Assembly (NCBI GenBank): GCA_023238725.1
Contig: CM041538.1
Location: 11,902,880 to 11,966,879, forward strand
Reading direction: 5' to 3'
DNA length: 64,000 nucleotides
Source: Scortum barcoo
Taxonomy: Eukaryota; Chordata; Actinopteri; Centrarchiformes; Terapontidae
Shown here piece after piece: positions 35,049 through 48,019 of the stretch; within the stretch, counting starts at the first letter, position 1, and every line of letters begins with the position of its first letter. The translations under genes and the position numbers were made by a program. The notes under the pieces were generated by a model. That model had not been told where the DNA came from. It saw nothing but the letters and a program-made list of their open reading frames with translations, and ran no database searches.

Positions 35049-38000
35049 CACATTATAAAGGCATGAATATCCCAAACAAAAGCATGACTAACTGATGCAC
35101 TCTTTAACTTCGGATGACCAGTTATTTTTGCTGTGACATGTTGCAAACTGCAGAGTGATGAATTTTATGACACCAACTAGGACCACTGCATTTACAACTT
35201 GATTATATTAGAATATTTTTTAGATTAGATTTGACCCTGCTATCATATTTCTGTCATCACAGGCTGTCACCCAACAGGAAATTAAATAGAAACACAGCTA
35301 GAACACACCAGGAGAGACAACTGCATTGACTAGATTGTATTGTATATTATTTCAAATATAAGTTGCGTAATTATTTGAAATGCAGTATTGCCATGGTTTA
35401 ATGAAATAAGTGCTGTTTGGTGAAGGGAGGGATGGAAGAAAAATGTTGGTGTATTCCTGTGTAACGTGTACATGAGCTAGTAAACATAAAACCGACAAAA
35501 TCCCTTTTTGCACAGGGACCTGACAGCCTCGTGCATAAAGAAAGAGAACAAGAAGAAAGTGGGCTACATGCAAACCAGCTCTTCATCTTGTCAGTGCAGC
35601 AAAACTGGACCAGACAGGTGGAGTAACTACACAGCATCACCTTAACCAGACAGACTGGAGCAGCAAAACAAGCAAAACCAGCAAAAGACACAGCCCAACA
35701 CATGTTACAGACCTCGCATAATGGACAATAAACACAAAGGAAATATTTATACTAGCCTGACAGGGAGAATTTGGCAGTCGCCACCTGAGGGATCCCAGAG
35801 GACGCCTTATAGCAGCCCTTCAGCATGTTGACAGATATCACAGCAGACAGGACGCCGGCTGTAAAGCTCCTCACTTCCTTGGGACTGTAAATAGTCAGTT
35901 AGGACTCTCCCTCCCCATGGAGCCTGAGTATCTGAATTTGACATAATTTAATATCGGGACAAAATGCAAGGACCATGGCTACACGTTTATTTTAACCTGT
36001 GTAAGATCGCAAACTCAATGCCATGAATGTAAGGTCCTGCTGCCCCACATTAGCTTTATCAGTATAGATTTGCATCATAGTGTGTACTACCAATCCAGGA
36101 TATCCCATGAAGCAGCTGATTTTTCATATCATGAGAATGATTATCTAACTCAGTCTGAAATTACGACCCCCCCCCAGATGAGAGAAGAAAAGAAGCCGGG
36201 ATGCTTAAAGTGCTTGACTTATTGAATGTTCAGTTTCTAATGGGATGGTTTTCAAATCAATAAACATCACTATATCTTACCTGGCTGGTGAGCAGTAACA
36301 TTTAAGTACTTAGGGTAGAGTACTTACAGTTTTAATACAGTACAGTTTTAATTCAAAGATTCTCTAAGTAACATTTAGACAACGCTTGTTAACAATGACA
36401 CCTTTGGTCGGCACGTTACATGCAGCCAGCATCGGACAAAATAGTGATGTGACACACACAAGACTGAACATGATTGACAGGGATCATGCTGATAGCTTGC
36501 TTTTCAATGAAGGTATCGATAGCTTGCTAGTCAGTTGTATCAATCGTTGTTTGTCTAGCTTTCACCGAGAGGCTCAGCATTATTAGCTAAGGTTATTAGA
36601 TGATAGTTGCATGTTTGAATTATCAAAAACAGTAATTAAACATGATTTAATTGCTTTTTAGTTTAATTTCCTGCTCTAGTAGAGGCAGCAAATGATCACG
36701 TATGTCCTGAGATTTACTTGCACAGTGTAAAAGAAATGTGCTGTCAATATCAGTGATGTATAGTTTTGTAGCGAACATGTTTTTCAGCTGACTTTTGCCA
36801 ATCATTATTCATCAAAACAAAGAAAAACTCTGTACTAACATGGAAGCAATAAGTTGTTGCCAGTGGGACAGTATACGGGTAAGCACCAGCTGTTTTTGTA
36901 CTTGACTCTCACAGAATGTCCTTACCAGAAAAACTACAGCATTTGTCATTTGTTCAAATTCTTAAAACAGCCTTTGTTTACAGTGTACTGACAAGCTACC
37001 TCTTGGGGTTTTTGCAGATAATAACTCTTCTTTCCCAGTCACAGAAGTAGGGTGACATTGCTGTACTTGCTGCAAAAAAGCCTATAGGGAGTGAGGGGGT
37101 ACAAAGAGTCTGACTACCACCTCCTACCAGCAGTCCACATTATTTCTCATAGCCATGAAGGTGAACCATGAACATCCCCTAACCAAACTGTTTCAGCTGG
37201 TTAAACTGAGACATACTTCAACAATAGAATTTGCAAACACACAAACAAGAAAGTATTGTTTTTGGAACAGTAATTTGGGTCATTTTGGAAGGAAATGGAA
37301 ATGTCTTGGGGGTATGTGCCCCTACCCCTCTTTGTGTAGTTGCAAAGATGACATATTTTGATGTCGACAGGCTCTCCTGATGCCGGTGCTGTATAACCGT
37401 ACTCAACCTTGGACTGACTGATTCAAGAAAATCCCCTTCTTGGATGTTTAACATGTGAGTGTGAATGATGGCAGGCAGAGAAACTTTGATTGGATAAGAT
37501 AGTGAAGGAGAAAAAAAAAAAAATCTAAGTTGTGCTTCCCAGTCAAAGTCGGTTTTCATCAAGGTAGCATGAGGGGAACACCTTGTTCACTCACGCTCTA
37601 CTATGACAGGAGAGAGTGAAAAAGACAGCAAGTGCTACACCACAGTTAGTTTTACATCAAAATTCAGTGGCTATTCTCTTTATTTTCACGGCTGCAGAAA
37701 GCCTGTCTGTAAATGTCATGCTGATTCACAGATGTCTAATTTTATCCAATCACGCAGTTGCAGCAGACTAGATGTGGATGCTACACTTTGTGATGACTGA
37801 TATGTTGACATGTGCATTTGAGGAATATTTGAATATTTCAGGGTTGTTTGTGCATATCACGTGTGTTAGAAATGTGTGTTTTCAACAGGGAAAGTGACTT
37901 CCTCCAAATACTACAGTTACAGTCCTCTCCTTTAAAGAGAACAGTCACAGATTTTGAAAAGGATGGCGGATGGAAAAAAAAAAAGGTTGACTCTCATATA

Positions 38001-40599
38001 GCCATTGTTTTCACATGTTTTCCCATGATTCAATACACACACAGTATAATGTTTACATGCCAGATGTTTCATATGGTCACATCTGTACAGGCCATATGTA
38101 CTGGCGTCCCAGGGGTGATAATGAGTTATATTATTGGACTGAGTGTAAAATTGCTTCTTGTGCTTGTCTCTGAGCGTCTGCTGTGTGCACATCAGGTAAT
38201 GTGATGGCTCAGCCACAAGTTTTCTCTTCTTGTCAGCAGAGAAGTGTACAGCCACCTGAAATTCACTTCTGCATACTGGGCCAATCAACGGGGTGTCATT
38301 TTGTTATTTAGTGGATTTAATGGGTGTCCTTGTCCGCTTCAGCCTCACCATTTGATTTATGCTGTCGGAGCATTTTTACATAAAATCTTGATTAGAGCAG
38401 CTGCAAGATAGCTAATGGCTTTAACAATGTTTTGGGGCTCAAATTCGTCGCACTGAGACTCACTTCTTAAAATGGCTTTGAACTTGTTTGCGTATTTGCA
38501 GTTAGCTGCTTTCACCAAATCACCTCCCCATCCTTTAAAAAAATCTGCTTCTTAGCCAAGTGGACATCTGTCTTTTCCTGTCTTTTTTTCCCTTCCTCTA
38601 TCCAGCCATCCATTCATGCCTGTTCTTACATTCCACTTCTCACCCGCCTCCCATCCACCACCTTTTTTCTGTTCCTTCCTTTTAGTCATCCATCTGTGAC
38701 AACCTACACCTCCCTCACACACTTCAAGTTTGTCCATTTGTTGCTCTCTCTCACAACACAGACACACACCAGCAATTGCCATTTTTGTACATCTACCTGT
38801 TAGTGTCTGTTCGTCCTACACGCGCTCACACTCTCCAGCCTCTTCCCTGACACCTCTCCACTGTCGTTAGGCACAGCACTTACTTTGTCTTCCCTGTGGG
38901 TGGTATTAAATGTTTGTGTTGCAGCTATGAATGCATAATTTCTTAATTTTCCCTTCACAAGCTGAAACCAACCCAGCCACCAGTGTTTTCACGTGTAAAA
39001 CGCTGGCCTGTTTCACAAAGGAGGGATTATTTTTAATGTGCCTACTGTCTTTAATATCTCAACCATTGCCTCTTCATTCTATTTGGTGTTATCAATTTGT
39101 GAAACTACCAAGTGTTGTTCAAAAGTCAGACATCCTGGGTGTGATTTCCTTTATAGTGAGGGATAGACACAACATGTATGAATCTTATGATGTGCCAGCT
39201 AATTAGGGAATAAGCCTTATTCTTGGACAAATAGATATGTAAATATTTGATTTTATCACAATTCATACTTTTGAATTTACTTTTGATTTATTTTTTTCTG
39301 TAGTCTATTAAAACTTTTTATAGACTGTGGACCCTTTTGTTAGTGTTCATCAGCATAGAAATACACATATTAATGCATTGTTTTAGGTAGTATAATAATC
39401 TATTTCTGGAACACATTTATCACTGCCTTCCTTGTATCCATTTGTCTGTCAGCAGTTGTTCACAGCTTTATGCTATAAAGTTCCTTCCTGTGCCATCTTG
39501 ACTGATTTATTTACTCTCTCTCTGAGGAGCTAGGTGTCACTTGAGCCTGCCAGTTCTTCTGTGCAGTTATCACAGTATACTCTTCCATTGAAATAGACTG
39601 AAATGTACTGAAATAATTATGAAAACTGTATGGATAGCCTTTTTCATCACTGAAAAAGTTCTAAATTACCAACCGGGAGTCAAATTAATTTGCCCAGCAG
39701 ATGCATTAAATGTGTCTTCTTATATTATATATAATAATGCATCATATCAGGGATGTGATGTAGTTTCAGTTTGTGTGGAGAGAGCACACATGGACACCAC
39801 AGGGGCCCCATGGCTTCAGCCTGGAAGCTTGATAGACCTCACAATAGTGAAATGAAAGATATGGGGAAATTGGGAGTAAAATGGACCCCCCCCCCCCAAA
39901 TGTTATTTTTCCAGCGAGATGAAAAGGAAGGCTTTTTTTTTCCCTTTTTTTGTACTCAATGTGACTTGGGTGTGTTGGACTGAAAATATCTGGGTGTTAT
40001 TCATTGGGTTTCAGGGCACTCTCGGGATAGAACAAGGCAGGGGGGGCATTGTAGTTACTTCAGAGAAGGAGGAGGAAAAAAAAAATCTCCAATCTCTTTC
40101 TTTCAGGATTTTTCTTCCTTCACCAAAGTGCTAGATATATGGAGAGAAGAAATGGATCACACATTTGATTGCTGCAGAATACAAAACAGGGATTTGAGTG
40201 TTTTACTGTTCTGTTGTCCTCCTACCTGAAAATAACATCTGTTTCAGTCTAATTATAGAGGCAAACAAAGCCACAGTAATTAAAAGGCTAAAAACATCAC
40301 TTTTGTCACTTGCTATGTTAATACACACACAATAAAGCAAAATATGACAAAAATGTGATCCCTAGCTGTGTACAAGTCACATGTGGTGAAGATACAAGTG
40401 TCAGAAAATTGAACCACCAATAACATGTTACATAGCTTGATCTTACCTAAAGATATTACTGACTAATATGACTCTATACAGCAAAAAGTATAGTCCAACA
40501 CATTGATGAGTAATGATGACTGCTCACATTATTGTATAAGTTACATCACAATCTCAATTACAATTTTATATGCATGCAAACACAATAAGAAGAGAGGCT
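35049..40599. other. Gene-free DNA with pyrimidine-rich and homopolymer tracts
   Basis: No gene or mobile element is recognised in about 5.5 kb. There are C runs at 36167-36175 (9) and 39886-39897 (12), A runs near 37516-37524 and 37974-37984, and a long pyrimidine-rich stretch at about 38560-38860. A small direct repeat CAGTTTTAAT lies near 36328-36350. Confidence 0.5.
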
Positions 40600-40730
40600 G
40601 TGTAACTTAAAGAGCACAGGTTTGATCCCCACCGCAGTAAGCAAATTAGTTAGAACCCCTAACTGTTCACTTACTGTAACTCATTGGATATGAGCCTCTG
40701 AGTTTAAAGCCTCCAATATTACAGTGGGAC
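40600..40730 (+). mobile_element. Degraded tRNA-derived SINE (probable)
   Basis: A B-box-like GTTTGATCCCCACC lies at about 40620-40633. It is followed by AACCCCTAACTGTTCACTTA at about 40655-40674 and then ACTGTAACTCATTGGATATG (from 40674) with AGCCTCTG. This order, tRNA promoter then a GTAA...GGATA...AGC.TCTG core, matches the layout of common fish SINEs with a V/L2-type 3' region. No target duplication was found and the A box is unclear, so it is an old, eroded copy. Confidence 0.45.
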
Positions 40731-41040
40731 ACATTCACTTGAAATATAACAAAGATATTAAACAAATAATGATACACTGCAAACACCCATGTGGGCCCAA
40801 TAAAAGTACAGTGATATAAATAATACCAATATGATACTACACGGGGATGAAGTAAGTAGGTTTGGTTGCTATTGGAAACTGCTTTGCAAGGGAGTGGCTG
40901 ACATTGTCCCTAACACCCCTGAATGCTGGTGTAAATAGTCTGGTAATGAACCATATTGACCAAACTTAAAACTTTGAAACTTTTTTTTCTCTAACAGACA
41001 ACTTGTGGTGCTTGAGACCGTGGCCTTACTCTCCCCACAG
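40731..41040. other. Gene-free DNA
   Basis: Nothing recognisable until the pyrimidine tract and CAG at about 41025-41040 that precede the possible exon. Confidence 0.5.
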
Positions 41041-41420
41041 TTTTTTCTGATCGATAGGCGCGTCACTGGCAGCAGTCAGCCTGAGCTGTCTGTCTGGTAA
41101 GGTGCTATTTTATATCTGTCTCGGGATCAGGCGAGGCGAGGCTCACCTGGTCCTGCGGGGTTGTTTAGTCTACCTATCCCATCACCACCGCCACCCACTG
41201 GGAGCTGATTGGCCCTGACAACCTCCCACCGTGGACATCCAGCAATCATTGGGAGAACGGAGCTGGGAAGGAGAGGAGCATGGATAAATCCTCAGTGGGC
41301 AGTCTGGATAGGTATTGGTAGGGCAACGGACAGAGAACAGACAGAGAGGAGAGGGGAGGCTAGGACAGAACGAGTTATTGAGATAAGGTGAAACACAACC
41401 AGTGGTGAATGAGAGATGAC
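41041..41420. promoter_or_regulatory. GC-richer patch with splice-like and CCAAT-box-like signals on both strands
   Basis: Plus strand: CTTACTCTCCCCACAG ends at 41040 and GTAAGG begins at 41097, bounding a 56-base segment open in one frame only (FFLIDRRVTGSSQPELSV). Minus strand: GACCAG/GTGAGC forms a strong donor at 41147/41146, and CCAAT motifs lie upstream at about 41208-41212 and 41245-41249. The minus strand therefore resembles a promoter plus first untranslated exon. Both readings cannot easily be true at once. No transcript evidence is available here. Confidence 0.25.
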
Positions 41421-41600
41421 AGCATTTTTAAGAAAAGTGCACTCCCTGATATGTTCCATAACCACAAATACCACCAAGTATGAAATGTTTGCACTGTATA
41501 AAAGGTGAAAAGTGGGAGGACACGACAGGTGAGCTGTGTCGGAGTGCGGGTACGAGTCCAACAGTGTGGGAGTCCAACAAATAGCATGCCTTTGTGGTTA
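41421..41600. other. Gene-free DNA
   Basis: Nothing recognisable. Confidence 0.45.
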
Positions 41601-41603
41601 GAG

Positions 41604-41801
41604 GTTAGAGGTGAGAGATCGACAAAGGGTGAGAAAGAGAGAGACTAGCGGGCGAGAATGAAAGATGAACGAAGAGGAGAGAAATGGAGGGTGAGAGAGA
41701 GACAGACAGAGAGAGGGATGGGGCAGGCGAGGAAGGCAGATGGATGGACAGATTGAGGGAGTGTATAGCTTTAGCGTGATTAACTGCCATGCCACACCAA
41801 C

Positions 41802-41857
<56 letters not shown>
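41604..41857 (+). repeat. Purine tract followed by (CT)n microsatellite
   Basis: Bases about 41604-41760 are a GA-rich purine tract on the plus strand. Bases 41804-41857 are an uninterrupted CT run of 27 units. The opposed GA and CT tracts, about 45 bases apart, could pair or form triplex DNA. The Arg-Glu and Ser-Leu frames across them are not genes. Confidence 0.95.
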
Positions 41858-41863
<6 letters not shown>

Positions 41864-42340
41864 CTTCTGTATTCTTGCCCCACTCCACCTCCTCATAGAT
41901 CCACTTCTCAGAGGGAGGTCAAACAAACTGGCCTGGCCACTGAAGACGAACTGGTGCTGCAGTCCACTCAGAGGGCAGACTTACTCACCTGGTAGGCTGC
42001 AGATGCAATGTCTATTCATTCCAACATGGAAAAGTCAGGGCGGAAATGGAAGTCTTTGTACTTATTTCTCTGCTAGGTGTACAGTAAATGACTGTTGCCT
42101 TTGCAATTGGGATTACAAAGGATGCTATAAACAGTTAACTGAAAGGTACAATTCATATATATTTTGATTTTGTCTGTGGCATATACTTAAAGCTGTACTA
42201 ATCAGCATTTTTATACTAACGTTGATCAGATGAATATGTGTAATATGTGTAATAGTGAGATTTATCACCAAATATTGTACTCACTGCACATTTCAGCTCA
42301 TTTTTTCTCACAACTGTACTGGCTGGTTCAGTAAACAAAA
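41858..42340. other. Gene-free DNA
   Basis: Nothing recognisable. Confidence 0.5.
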
Positions 42341-42620
42341 TAATCAGTCAGTTTTTTTATTTGTCAATTTCTTCACATGTGCTTGACATACAAAGGAATC
42401 GAAATTACGTTTCTCACTATCCTATGCGTTACATGGACAACAGTAAAGTGCAGATGCACAACAAGACAAGTTCTAAAGAAAAATTTAGCATAAATAAATA
42501 TTTAAAGTGCAGTAACTTAAGGCTACTTTCACCTAATGCTGCTAAACTAACTAAGGTATGACAAGACAAGACATAGAGTATACAAAGTCCGCTGCTAACA
42601 TAGCAGGGAATGACAGGACA
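42341..42620 (-). mobile_element. 3' tail of a non-LTR retrotransposon (probable)
   Basis: On the minus strand the stretch ends in ACAAATAAAAAAACTGACTGA near 42345-42365, a poly(A)-signal-like end with a short terminal tail. Before it come CATGTATTGT-like and GAGAAACGTAATTTCGATTC blocks of a type I recall from a common fish repeat. It has the same orientation and the same kind of end as the repeat at 9715-9990, though the two differ in sequence. The upstream limit is approximate. Confidence 0.5.
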
Positions 42621-44799
42621 GGACAACACAGTGTTTCAGCTGTATGCTGTATCAAATGCTCTAAAGTGATACAACATTATAATAAGAGATAAAGAGACAA
42701 GAAATGGGTTTTATGACTAAGTAAACATGATGTCATTTTCTCCACTTTGGATTTCCAGCCTCTGTCTCCAAGCTCAGATGGCACCCCACCTCGGCCTGTC
42801 TCACACCAGGCCTCTTCATAGATTACCTTTCAGATACAATCACATCACACCTGATCCCTTCTTCAACTGACTGTGTTATCAATTAACAGGTGCAAAGTAC
42901 AGCTGAAGCTAATTTTGTGAACTATAATGTCAAAATATATGAGTTGAGTGTAAACAAAATAACGTAAAAATCGTGCCACTTGTTGTTGTGTGTCTGCTTT
43001 ATTCAACTGTTTTTTGTTAACTATGTTGGTATTTCTAGACTGCCTGTACTGTATGTTTTATCTTTTATTGCGGTGGTGTTAAAGTTGCAGCGCAATAAGC
43101 AACTTTTCACCTTGAGATAGTTGGTCAAAGCACTCGTTACTCAAGCTGAACGGCTTTCAACAGCGCTTACTTGAGATGACTTAAATCAGAGAATAAACAG
43201 CAAGCCTACTGCATTTCTAAAAATGATGAATGTATTTCTACGATTTTCAGATATCTGGAAATATATATTATCCCATCAATAGATCTAATGGTAGAACACA
43301 AGTAAAAATGAATATACAGTACTTTTGAATTTTGGTGATCATTTATAGCTAGCACAGGCATTAATGTGCGAGGGGGATTTATTGTATTTCTTTTTTTTTC
43401 ATATTACAGTTTTAACTAATGAATATGTTGTTCTGTACATACTGTACATTTCCTGCTGCTGCATGTAATGCACACCAGATACACATGCATGATTTACAAA
43501 TTAAATTCCCCATTACACAATAAGTGGGATTCTGTCTTGTATTGGCCGTAGTTGGACTGGAGCATGCTTTCTTTTTCAGCTACCAGTGTATAGTAGGTAG
43601 GGTGGATATTGTCAGTTCATCAGTCATGTGGTTGCTTGGTTTTATAGACTTAACTTTTTTATGACCTTCCAAAGCTGAGTAAGAACCCCACCTGTTGCTC
43701 ACCAAACTGCTGTAGCCATGGGCTGTGTGATTAATCTGCTTTATTGTTCAGAGTCCCAAAGAGGTCGTTTTTTGTCAGGACATCAAGGTCAGATCAATGA
43801 AAATATGATATTTAAATGTCACTTGATTAGGCATGATTCCTGAGGGGACTCCCAAAGCTGAAATGAAGCACAAAATGTCTCCTTAATTTTTTCAGGGTTA
43901 ACTGACTCCAAAACACATTGGATGTAATCATTCAGGGAAAGTTTGTCTGCTTCAGGTTAGCGTAAACATTAACCAGCAAAAGTAGTTTAAGTGATCTATT
44001 GTCTTACATTACCGGAGATCTAAAGAAAGGGAGAAAGCTTAATTGTTGTTTGGATATTTTGTGTATTTTGTAACCCACGTGTCTTTAACTTTACAAGTAT
44101 TTGCTGAATAGTATACTGGCAATAGTGCATTTTAGTTATTAGTCAGTAGCAGTCATTTCCCTAGAAAATTGGTCTGTTGTTGATGTTATCCCAAAACTAT
44201 GCAAAACTGTGTTAACCTGGTAGGTTACTTAATAAAATGATGCGTTCAAACCGGGTCACAACATAGATACACTTGTGAATGGCACTAACGTGGTGTTCTT
44301 TGCAGTTTGTATGTTGATACCGTACATTCACATCTTCACCGAACATGAAAATGAGCTGTTATGTAGCAATAACTACAACTAAAGAAGAATGAACGTCAGC
44401 ACACACCACACTTTGCCCCCCCCCCCATGTTTTTGCAACAATATGATCTGTTTTGGCTCTATTTCCACATCCTAAAGGAAACTTTGTTCTCACCACAGGT
44501 TCATTTAATAAGACAATATTGATTTATTTGTCTTCTTTTGGTATTAATCCTCAAAATTTCTATTCTTGTGTTATAATCCATCCGATTTCAGGATGTCTAA
44601 ACATCTCTAAATAATGACAGATACAAAATGACAGATCCCCACTATCCAGCTCTCCACACTTTATAATATCAGTTGCATAATTCTGACATCTTCACACAAG
44701 ATTGGCTACATCTGGGATAAAGGGGTGAAGGGGGGAGAAGTAATTGGCGAAAACAACCATTTCACAACTGGAACGCAGCTTTGCCAGTTTTCTCTATAC
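42621..44799. other. Gene-free DNA
   Basis: No gene is recognised. A run of 11 C lies at 44416-44426. Confidence 0.5.
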
Positions 44800-45010
44800 T
44801 GGGGAGAGAGAGAGATGGAGAATGAGAAAGGAGACACAGGAAAGAGCTGGAGAGAGACGGATGGGGCGGGGGGAGAGGAACATCTGGGATCGAGCTGGAG
44901 ACTGAGAAGGTTCCCAGCTGTCAGAGTTTCCCAGCTGCTCTGCCGACCTTCGCTGTGCCAAAGAGGGAACCATGGGAATGACTCTGCTGCTCCCCAGGTA
45001 TGGGGCTGGA
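44800..45010 (+). promoter_or_regulatory. Possible TATA-less promoter and first coding exon
   Basis: A purine-rich stretch contains the Sp1-type box GGGGCGGGG at about 44863-44871. An ATG at 44972 lies in strong context (AACCATGGG) and is followed by MGMTLLLP and a good donor, CAG/GTATGG, at 44997/44998. This would be a 26-base coding start resembling the beginning of a signal peptide. No downstream exon was identified, so this is only a candidate. Confidence 0.22.
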
Positions 45011-47690
45011 GCTCTACGTGCCCTATAATGACTCTTTTGCCTCATATTGCTCTAATATCTCAATCCTGATACCTCACTGTGTATGGAAGGAGTGGAGTCA
45101 TGGGACGTTCTCAGTCATGTCAGTGTTGGTGTTGGTGATAATATGAGTGTTTGAAAGAAGGATTTATGCCACGTCCTGTCCCGTATCATTGAAGTCTTGA
45201 GACAAAACCAAGCATTGGTGCAAGTAATAGTGACTGCTGTCCTGTTCACTGTGTTAAAAAGTTTTTCATTTCTGTGTAAATAGTATCAGTTAATTGATAG
45301 TATCAAGACTGTCAGTATGTCCTATCTATAGGCTCTGTAGATAACCGGGGAGAAGATTTGTCTGCCATTTGCCAGTCAGAGGTGGTAATGCACTGAAGTG
45401 GTATGGACAATGTTGATCACCATCCCTACTGTGTCATTTTGCTTAAAAAGAAACCCAGCACACTCATAAAATAATTTTAAAAAATTGCATATCTCTTTAC
45501 TAAGGTCAATACAAAACAAGTAAACCTACTGTCAGAATGGGCACAGAAAGCTAACTAAACTGACCAAAAATGTTAGAAATGCTATTTACAAAATGGAGTA
45601 AAAGTAGCTTGGTGCTGACACAGCAACAATATTATTTTGCAACAATAATGTGAAGAGTAAGTTTAACCCTGATCAGTCCTAGAAAATAGTTGCGCATTGG
45701 TACCCACCTGCAGGACTCCAGCCCCCTGAATTTAAATGTTGAGAAACAGCTCCTAAATCAGCACCCTGGACAGCAGTCAGAAGAGTCTAATAAATAGGGC
45801 CAGACAGGGCCAACTGTGGAGGAACACGGAAAATGTTGAAAACTCTTGTGCTCCATTCTATTGGTCTTTTGCCTTTACTTTTAAATTGCTCCCAAACACT
45901 AAACAGAGGACCAATCATTGGTGTCATCACCAGAACTGTACACATTTTAAGCAAACAGAGCTGTGTTACAGCTGTTACTTTGTCCTTTGACACTTGAATG
46001 CTGCTTATGTGGTACTGACTTAAGTTACAACCCCCTAAATAACCTCTCAGATTTGGCATTTTGCATTTTGTATAGCTATGTCTGTTTTGTTTCTCTGATA
46101 CTTTCTCTCATTTTTCTTCATCAAAGTGTGCAATTCTCTGTGAAACATTATTTAATTTATTGTACACACTTGGCTTTTAGACAAACTATGAAGAAAAATA
46201 AAGCAGTACCTAAAATGCAAAAAATAAATTAATGAAATAAAAAAAAATCCAGCCAACAACATTACACATGTTGACATTATTGGAGGAAAAACTTGCATTG
46301 CTAATTGAATAGCTTATCTTAAAATCAAATCAATAAAATATAAAAAACACTGAGACTGACACAACATGCAAACCATGATGATTTTCTACTGATTTTGTAA
46401 ACAACTCAAAATTGACTTACACCATTTGGCACAAGAAACCCACCCCCCCACACACTTTCTGAGGGGTGCCTCTTATGTAAGTCACAACATGAACATCTGG
46501 CTCAGTTGGCAAACACCGTTGTTTCATCTCTGTTGGAGATGACTCACTTAAATAAAACTGTCTTGATCTGTCACCAGGCCTGCAAACTTAAAATGTGCAT
46601 TCACAAACTATGCAGGTTTTTTGGTTATAAAGTACCTGTATGAGAAACAGATTGGAGGCAGTCATAATACGATTGGGAAATACCAATTAACTCCTGAAGA
46701 GATTAATACACAAGTTAGCACATTTATGCCAAATATAATCAGCGACTCTCGTGGCACAGTTGCAGAATCTTACACGCTGCATGTGTGTGTTTGCACTTGT
46801 GTGAGTTGTGCAGTGTGTGATTCCGTGAGTCCTCTATCTATCATCATGTATAATGCCCAAGGGTTTGTCCATGCAGCGTATACTCGCACTGGTAAATAGG
46901 CATGCATTTGTATGAATGCTTGTATAGACTTATTTGGGTGGAATTAATTAGCCACCATTACTTTTGTGACATCTGAGTTATAAGCCAGCTGTCTGAATGT
47001 AATTTTTATTAAACAGCTTTTCTACAACTTTTGGCAAAAATGTGCCCAGACGATTCTGTAGAACCTTAAATTTAATCAGAATATGATTACTAACTAAACT
47101 AAACTAACATGTCTGAAAAAAACTCATTTTATAACATTTTACTCAGTTTTAATACATTCCTGGACCCCTTTTAACTTAACTTAACTCTCCAACACAACTG
47201 TGAAAAAAAATTAGAAAAATAAAGTCCATAAGTCTCTGGTCTCTCTGTGAAGTTACTGTCATTTTAATTAATACCCATGAATTCCTCCTGCTCTGTCTAA
47301 ACTCACACTCTACACACTGTAGGTTGTTTCCTGACAGCAAAAACAGTAATACTGTTTCCAGTTATATTACATATTTCATTAGAATTTCAGTGCAAAAAAT
47401 TCTGGCATTCCCTGCAAATGCCAGCGAATTATCAAGCATAATGCAAATACTTTTCTACTAAAGCCTATGTTGTTACCTATTTCAGACTAAACCATCCACA
47501 TTCATATATTTTCACAGCCAGTGTATTTATGTTCACTTTGGCTGTGCAGCCACAGAAAAATGCAGTGCCGCTACAAAGTGCAACACATTAATCACCTGGA
47601 ACATTAATGTATAGCATGCATGTGGATGTGTACATGTGCATCAGCGTTAGTGTTCCAAAGCACACCATCATGTGTTTCCTCAGTGTACCA
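45011..47690. other. Gene-free DNA
   Basis: No gene is recognised. A C-rich run lies at about 46441-46449. TGGCTCAGTTGG near 46499 resembles a tRNA A box but no B box follows. Confidence 0.5.
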
Positions 47691-47736
47691 GGCTGTCAGG
47701 GGAGAGGCAGACGTACAGTACTCCGGCACTGGAGGT

Positions 47737-47787
47737 GGGGGTGTGGTGGGGCTGGGTTGGGGAGGAGGATGTGGGGGCGGGGTGGGG
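47737..47787 (+). other. G-quadruplex-forming cluster
   Basis: Seven runs of three to five G within about 50 bases on the plus strand (at 47737, 47748, 47754, 47759, 47773, 47779 and 47784), separated mostly by short loops. This exceeds the usual rule of four G-runs with short loops. A second G-rich block lies at about 47996-48018. The proline-rich minus-strand frames here only mirror this composition. Confidence 0.85.
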
Positions 47788-48019
47788 TTGGATACAAGGC
47801 ACCCAGTGGGAGAAGCTGGCACAGATGGAGCCCCAGACCCACTGAGCAGCACTCGATGTCAGCTGCACTGCTCAAGAGAGCCCCTGGGATCCACGGGGCC
47901 TTTGGCAGACATGAGCACTCTGTTTTAGTCAGCAATTAGTTTAATGGAGCAAAATCTAAAATCACTTCAGACCAACACAGCTATGAAAAGAAAAGGCGGG
48001 GGGTGGAGGGGGGGGGGCG

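Noticed and set aside
38560..38860. Pyrimidine-rich stretch
   Set aside because: No regular unit, no associated exon; common in fish non-coding DNA.
41598..41888. Arg-Glu and Ser-Leu repeat frames
   Set aside because: Translation of the GA and CT tracts.
46490..46570. A-box-like TGGCTCAGTTGG
   Set aside because: No B box, tail or target duplication; too little for a SINE or tRNA call.
47604..47852. Proline-rich minus-strand frame
   Set aside because: Mirror of the G-rich cluster on the plus strand; composition alone explains it.
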